Shown here piece by piece: positions 59,992 to 64,000 of a stretch of 64,000 nucleotides of DNA (positions within the stretch are counted from its first letter, which is position 1; the number at the start of each line of letters is the position of its first letter). The position numbers and the translations under genes were made by a program. Source of the stretch: Dactylonectria macrodidyma (taxonomy: Eukaryota > Ascomycota > Sordariomycetes > Hypocreales > Nectriaceae); the NCBI GenBank assembly GCA_020744425.1, contig JAGMUV010000003.1, positions 1,054,001 through 1,118,000 on the forward strand, in the 5' to 3' direction. The notes beneath the pieces are model-generated. The model saw only the letters and a program-made list of their open reading frames with translations, ran no database searches and had not been told where the DNA came from.

Positions 59992-62900
59992 ACTGCTTGA
60001 AAGATAGAGTGTCAATGATGGTGAGGAGGTTGAGCCAGGTTAGGGGTGATTGGCCCATGGAAACACTTTGTTATGGCGTCTAAGGATGCGCCAGCATGGA
60101 AAGGGAAGTACAACCGGCGACCAAGCAGCCGGGACTACTCTTTCACTGACAGTGTACCGCGCATGGGTTTGAGCGCAAACGACTTTTGGAGGTGCCTGGA
60201 GATGTAATTTGGCTGGCTGGAGGATGGGAGCGAAAGGAGAGACTCGAAGAAGTCTCCAACTCTCTCACAAGGACTACCACGAACCTCGACATTGTCGATA
60301 ATTAGGATGGGTCTGAAAACAAAGCTGTACGTAGGCTTTTAATCATATTGCTCGGTAATTATCAGATTGGCGACATTGTCTCCCTTGCGGGTCTTGAATT
60401 ATGACATTGTTTCCGTGGTAATCGGTTCACATCAAATCGCTGTAGAAGTACAACGCTAGGAGGAGATATAATCTACTTTTAAGTCACGCCGGCGGTTGTT
60501 CTAGGGTGATGCGACGGAAGGGAGAATGGTGTCGCAATTTACTAAACGACGGGGAGAGGAGCAATTTCAAGGGTAATTTGGCGATCCGCACGGAGCAGAG
60601 TCACGATCGTCGTATCGGTCCGGGGCGAGATACTTACTACGTAGTAGTCGGGGCTTTATGTCTGATATGAGATACGGTGGAGGCAAATGAAAGAAAGAAA
60701 GGGTCGGGTTACTGATTCGGATGCGTTGGATGTAGCATTGTTTCTTCCTGCCTGTGCGGAGTACGTAGTAGTTTCCAAAGTCGGTATTCTCGCGACCAAG
60801 ACGCGGACGTTGGAGTCATCGTGAGTATGGCCAAGTGACTGGTGACAGCGACAAAAGCTGCGAAGATGTGATGGAGCCACGTAAGAAGAGATATTAATAG
60901 CGTGTTGGGTTGAAGAACACGTCAGAGCGATTATGCGCCATCGAGGTTTTCCTGAATCTCGTGAGCCACACAGTTTGCTGGCCTTGCAGGTCGCGCGATT
61001 GGTTGCATGCGTGGTAGCCCAACGGATGAGTTGCGCATAACCCCGAAGGTACTTCACTTACCGACTAAAATTTGCCATCTCTTTTACCGGTAGTTCGTAT
61101 GAATGGCACATGATTAGATGGTAATTATTCCTGCAAAGATGTCTGCGCAGACGGGAATGATGATCGCCTTCCGCCTTCCGCCTCCCTACATAAGGTAGTG
61201 GTTAAATTCAACGAGTCAAATGGTTGAATGGAGTGACAAGCCCCTGTCCTGTTGGTTGAAAAAGTAGTAGCCGCCTGTCACAAGTGACCTGAAACCCAGT
61301 CGAATTTAGCCCCCCAGGCCGGCCCCATGACGCATGGATAAGGTAGAAGGCTTCTGAGAAAGTACGTACCTTGACAGATTCATGAAGGCCCTAGCGAATC
61401 AGGCGCTGGAACCCAGCCGAGCAGGGATGGAATGTTGCAGTGGGATTGGGTTTTGGTTCCTGGTTCCTGCATCCACAGGGGCATTTGATAGGCGCTACGG
61501 ACCAACGCTACAGGCGCTACAGCGTCTTGAGAGCGTGTGTACCTGGTGCTAATGCTCGGCTAGCGTCTGGATCTGGTCTCCAGAGCTACTCAAGCACTCT
61601 GACCACTCAGCGTCGACTGATGCCATGTCTGGGTAACAGGTGTGGTAGGGGGGAAGAGTGGCTTTGAGCGGCCAATGTTCCCCTGTAGTTGGTTGTCATT
61701 GGGGGAAAAGGGCAAGCTGAGCCACTGGCCTCCTCTGGGTTCGTTGGGTTCTATGCTAGACCCCGGCATACGCGCCTTGGACAGCAGAGGTGCCTGGTTT
61801 TGCATGGAGATTCAATTTAATCCAGCACGCTGGCCTTACGCGCGAAGTGGGCAGCTGTGAAGATAGCCGTACGTACCCAGCAGAGGGCACACGTATTTCT
61901 AGTATGATTCACAGTTCCCTCGAGGGAGGGGCTTGGTGAATCGATCAACGGGCTCTGGGTACATGACATGTTTGCCGGGATTGTCTGGGAGAGGGGCAAA
62001 GAATGAATATTGCGCTCCGACACCGTTTGCCACGCCACGCTCAAGCCTGGCCTGAGCTGGCTTGCCAAGCCTGATGGTTCACCTTAGTTGGCATGACCTG
62101 GCTGGCGGTTCAACTGAGCTGGCTTGGCCTGGCTGACTGGCTGATGAGCAAAGCAATGGAGGTCGACTTGGTTGTCACTCTCGTTGTGCCAGCAGAGGGC
62201 ATCCGAAGAAAGAACAACGCCTTTGTCTTGGGTTTCGAAACAAGCACGCGCATGAAACGGCCATGAGCCTAGACCGGACCATGCCATGCCTGACCATGCA
62301 CATAGCCGTTGTAGGTTCTTCCTCGGCTGTTTTTTTTTCTCTCTTCTTGTGCCAGTGTCTCGTCCGTGCTGCGCACTCTTGGTTTGGCCACCCAGTCTGT
62401 TTAAAACACCAACCGTACCAGCTCACGAGAAAAGGGGTGGCGTGTAGCGTTCAAGCAGCGCCCATTTTGAACTGGCACTGAAAGGGCAAGGCTCGGCCTT
62501 GTGTCCCTCCCCCCCCAAATATCGTTGCTGGGTGGTGATCACAGAGAAGGTGCGGGAGCTAAAGAGCGCGCGAACCCAGAAGGCTGGACGCACTGGCCTG
62601 GTCGCCCAGTTGCCAACCGCCGGCCGAGATTTCTTGATTGATTAATTAATATTAATTTACAAAACAAAAAGGGAGCTGGGGAAGCGAACGGGATAGGCTC
62701 GGCGGCCGCGAGGTATGGGTTTGCGATATGCGGAAGGCAGCGTGTGAAGTATGCGGAACGGGGGAGGGAGGGGGAAAGGATCTTCCATTTCAGGGATTTC
62801 TTCATCAATGCTTGCACACGAATTCTCCCGCCGACAAAGTCGCGCCCACCCTGGCTTTTCTTCTCTCTGTTGGCCTGTCTGTTGGCCCGTCTTGTTGGCC

Positions 62901-63615
62901 CCCCGTCCAAGGCTTGGGAGTCGCTGAGACTGGGTCTGGCCAGGTCTTGTTTTCCGCGGATGGATCATTGGGCCACTCCAGCTAATACCACGAGGCCCTG
63001 GTCTTCTCCCCCCGTTCCCTTGTCCCCCAGTCCAGTCCCCGTGCAACAAGCCCGATACCAGGCCATACCTAACCTTGACCCTATCGGCCGCAATTCGTAG
63101 GTACCACGTCTTATTAATTACGTAGCGCCATAGACTAGGTCGCGCACCTTCTGTAGTGGGAGCCCTGGACACTGTCGGTAGTCGTAGTCCCGTTTGGGTG
63201 GTTTGCGACCCTTCCTGCCCGTCCCATTTGGCTTGGCGCGGCCCTCTGCCCATTTGCATTTACACCTCATCTTGCCCATCCCCGTCCGCTCCCACACTCT
63301 CTCTTGCTCCTCCACCACCTACCTCTTCTCCCTCTGCTTCGTCCTTCGCCGTCGTCTTTGTCCTGTTTTCTCGTCGCAAACTTCAGAGTACCAAGTGACT
63401 CTAGCCATTCTTTACAGCATCCCTACGCGAAACATCTCTATCGCTCGCTCGCTTGACAGCAACCCTCGTTGAAATCTCCGCCCAGCAATCCCCACTGCAA
63501 TCGTACAAAACCCTGCCTGTGGCTCTGCGTTCCCTGTCGTACCAGATCCTATAACCCCAAAACTCTTCAATCTTCGACATCTTTTTATCGAACTCCTACG
63601 GAATCTTTATTCAAG
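59992..63615. other. intergenic, upstream region of the secreted-protein gene
   Basis: No supported gene in 3.6 kb. 59992-60600 is probably 3' untranslated sequence of the BTB-bromodomain gene. TACGTAGTAG motifs lie at 60639-60650 and 60757-60770. An imperfect repeat region is at 62041-62142 (separate entry). From about 63.2 kb the sequence turns C/T-rich, as expected of a leader, with an ATTCAAG context before ATG 63616. Confidence 0.5.
62041..62142. repeat. imperfect direct repeats of CTGAGCTGGCTTG and GCCTGGCTGACTGGCTG
   Basis: The 13-mer CTGAGCTGGCTTG occurs at 62052 and 62114, within a tract of GGCTTGGCCTGGCTG-like units that also contains short inverted copies (GGCTTGCCAAGCC at 62059-62071). 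Probably a small decayed tandem or fold-back repeat. Confidence 0.45.
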
Positions 63616-64000
63616 ATGCTCTTCAGCTCAGCCGCCTCTATCGCCCTCGTGGCCTTTGCCTCGAACGTCGCCGCCGAGCCCAAGCCTTACAAGCTGGTGT
63701 CTGCCCCTGTCCTTGGTCTCAGCCTCGCTCGCCGCGACACCAACGGGTACCAACCCGAGCAGACCGTCTGCGGTGACGGCAACACCTGCGCCGAGGCCTG
63801 TGGTGAAGGCTACGAGACCTGCCCCTCTACCGATGATTCCACTCACTGCTTCAACCCTGCCAATGCTCAGATCTGCTGCTCCGACGGCTCTGGAAGTGAG
63901 TCCCCCTGGGTGACTTGAAGGATGCTTACAAGCCCTTTCTCATATTTTCTAAACCGAGATTCGTTGAGTTAGACGCTAACTTGTTACCAGACTCTTGTGA
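63616..64000 (+). CDS. secreted cysteine-rich protein, 5' part (runs off the window)
   Basis: Exon 1 is 63616..63895 and exon 2 starts at 63991; the 95-nt intron (GTGAGT...CTAAC...TACCAG) joins in phase to give GSGNSC. The first 20 residues (MLFSSAASIALVAFASNVAA) are a signal peptide. After it comes an Arg-Arg site (LARRDTNG), a possible Kex2-type cleavage, and then a Cys-rich domain: VCGDGNTCAEACGEGYETCPSTD and HCFNPANAQICCSDGSG. This Cys pattern is known from fungal secreted or GPI-anchored wall proteins, often with a Ser/Thr-rich tail and GPI signal that would lie beyond the window. No enzymatic motif is seen. The role is unknown; a surface or wall protein is most likely. Confidence 0.85.

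Noticed and set aside
1..64000. CRISPR arrays, insertion sequences, rRNA genes, secondary-metabolite backbone genes
   Set aside because: Searched for by eye; no direct-repeat/spacer pattern, transposase, rRNA signature, or polyketide/peptide synthetase domains were found.

Overview
This window is nuclear DNA of a filamentous ascomycete, most likely Sordariomycetes and probably Hypocreales. The evidence is the gene structure (introns of about 49-310 nt with GTANGT/GTGAGT donors, CTAAC or CTGAC branch sites and CAG/TAG/AAG acceptors) and the proteins: a Cre1/CreA carbon catabolite repressor with the Sordariomycete-type N-terminus, a VIB-1/XprG-type Ndt80 factor, a fused HPPK-DHPS, Glo3 and Tim21. 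All exon joins were worked out by hand from reading frame and splice signals. There are no bacterial or viral genes.

Layout. 1-1552 (+): 3' end of an MRP/ABCC-type ABC transporter. 1666-3231 (-): leucine-rich protein of unknown role. 3.2-15.4 kb: long gene-poor tract with one promoter-like spot and a pair of exon-like segments. About 15.4-17.4 kb (+): VIB-1/XprG-like transcription factor with at least one coding exon upstream of the obvious reading frame. 17.4-21.2 kb: no convincing gene. 21.2-28.9 kb: a compact housekeeping block, HPPK-DHPS (-) divergent from nitronate monooxygenase (+), which converges on GLO3 (-), which is divergent from TIM21 (+). 30.6-31.7 kb (-): an isolated F-box/2EXR-like protein beside AT-rich DNA. 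31.8-41.9 kb: a second gene-poor tract. 41.9-43.2 kb (-): cre1, with ten SYGGRG motifs just upstream. 43.2-50.9 kb: mostly non-coding, with two weak gene candidates. About 51-52.5 kb (+): RAD51-paralogue (Rad55-like). 52.5-58.6 kb: no convincing gene. 58.6-60.0 kb (+): a BTB plus bromodomain fusion protein. 60-63.6 kb: non-coding. 63616 to the end (+): start of a secreted cysteine-rich protein.

Functional links. Two transcription factors known in other filamentous fungi to act on carbon and nutrient sensing (VIB-1 type and Cre1) lie about 25 kb apart, each with very long non-coding flanks. The remaining genes are housekeeping (folate synthesis, nitronate detoxification, Golgi-ER traffic, mitochondrial import, recombination repair) and do not form one pathway or a secondary-metabolite cluster.

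The most unusual item is the BTB-bromodomain protein. Its bromodomain keeps the fold signatures but has Trp where the acetyl-lysine-binding Asn is expected and has lost the Trp of the WPF shelf. Other points of interest are the Ser at the Walker B Asp position of the RAD51-paralogue, candidate upstream coding exons for the VIB-1-type gene, and a tRNA-like A-box/B-box pair.
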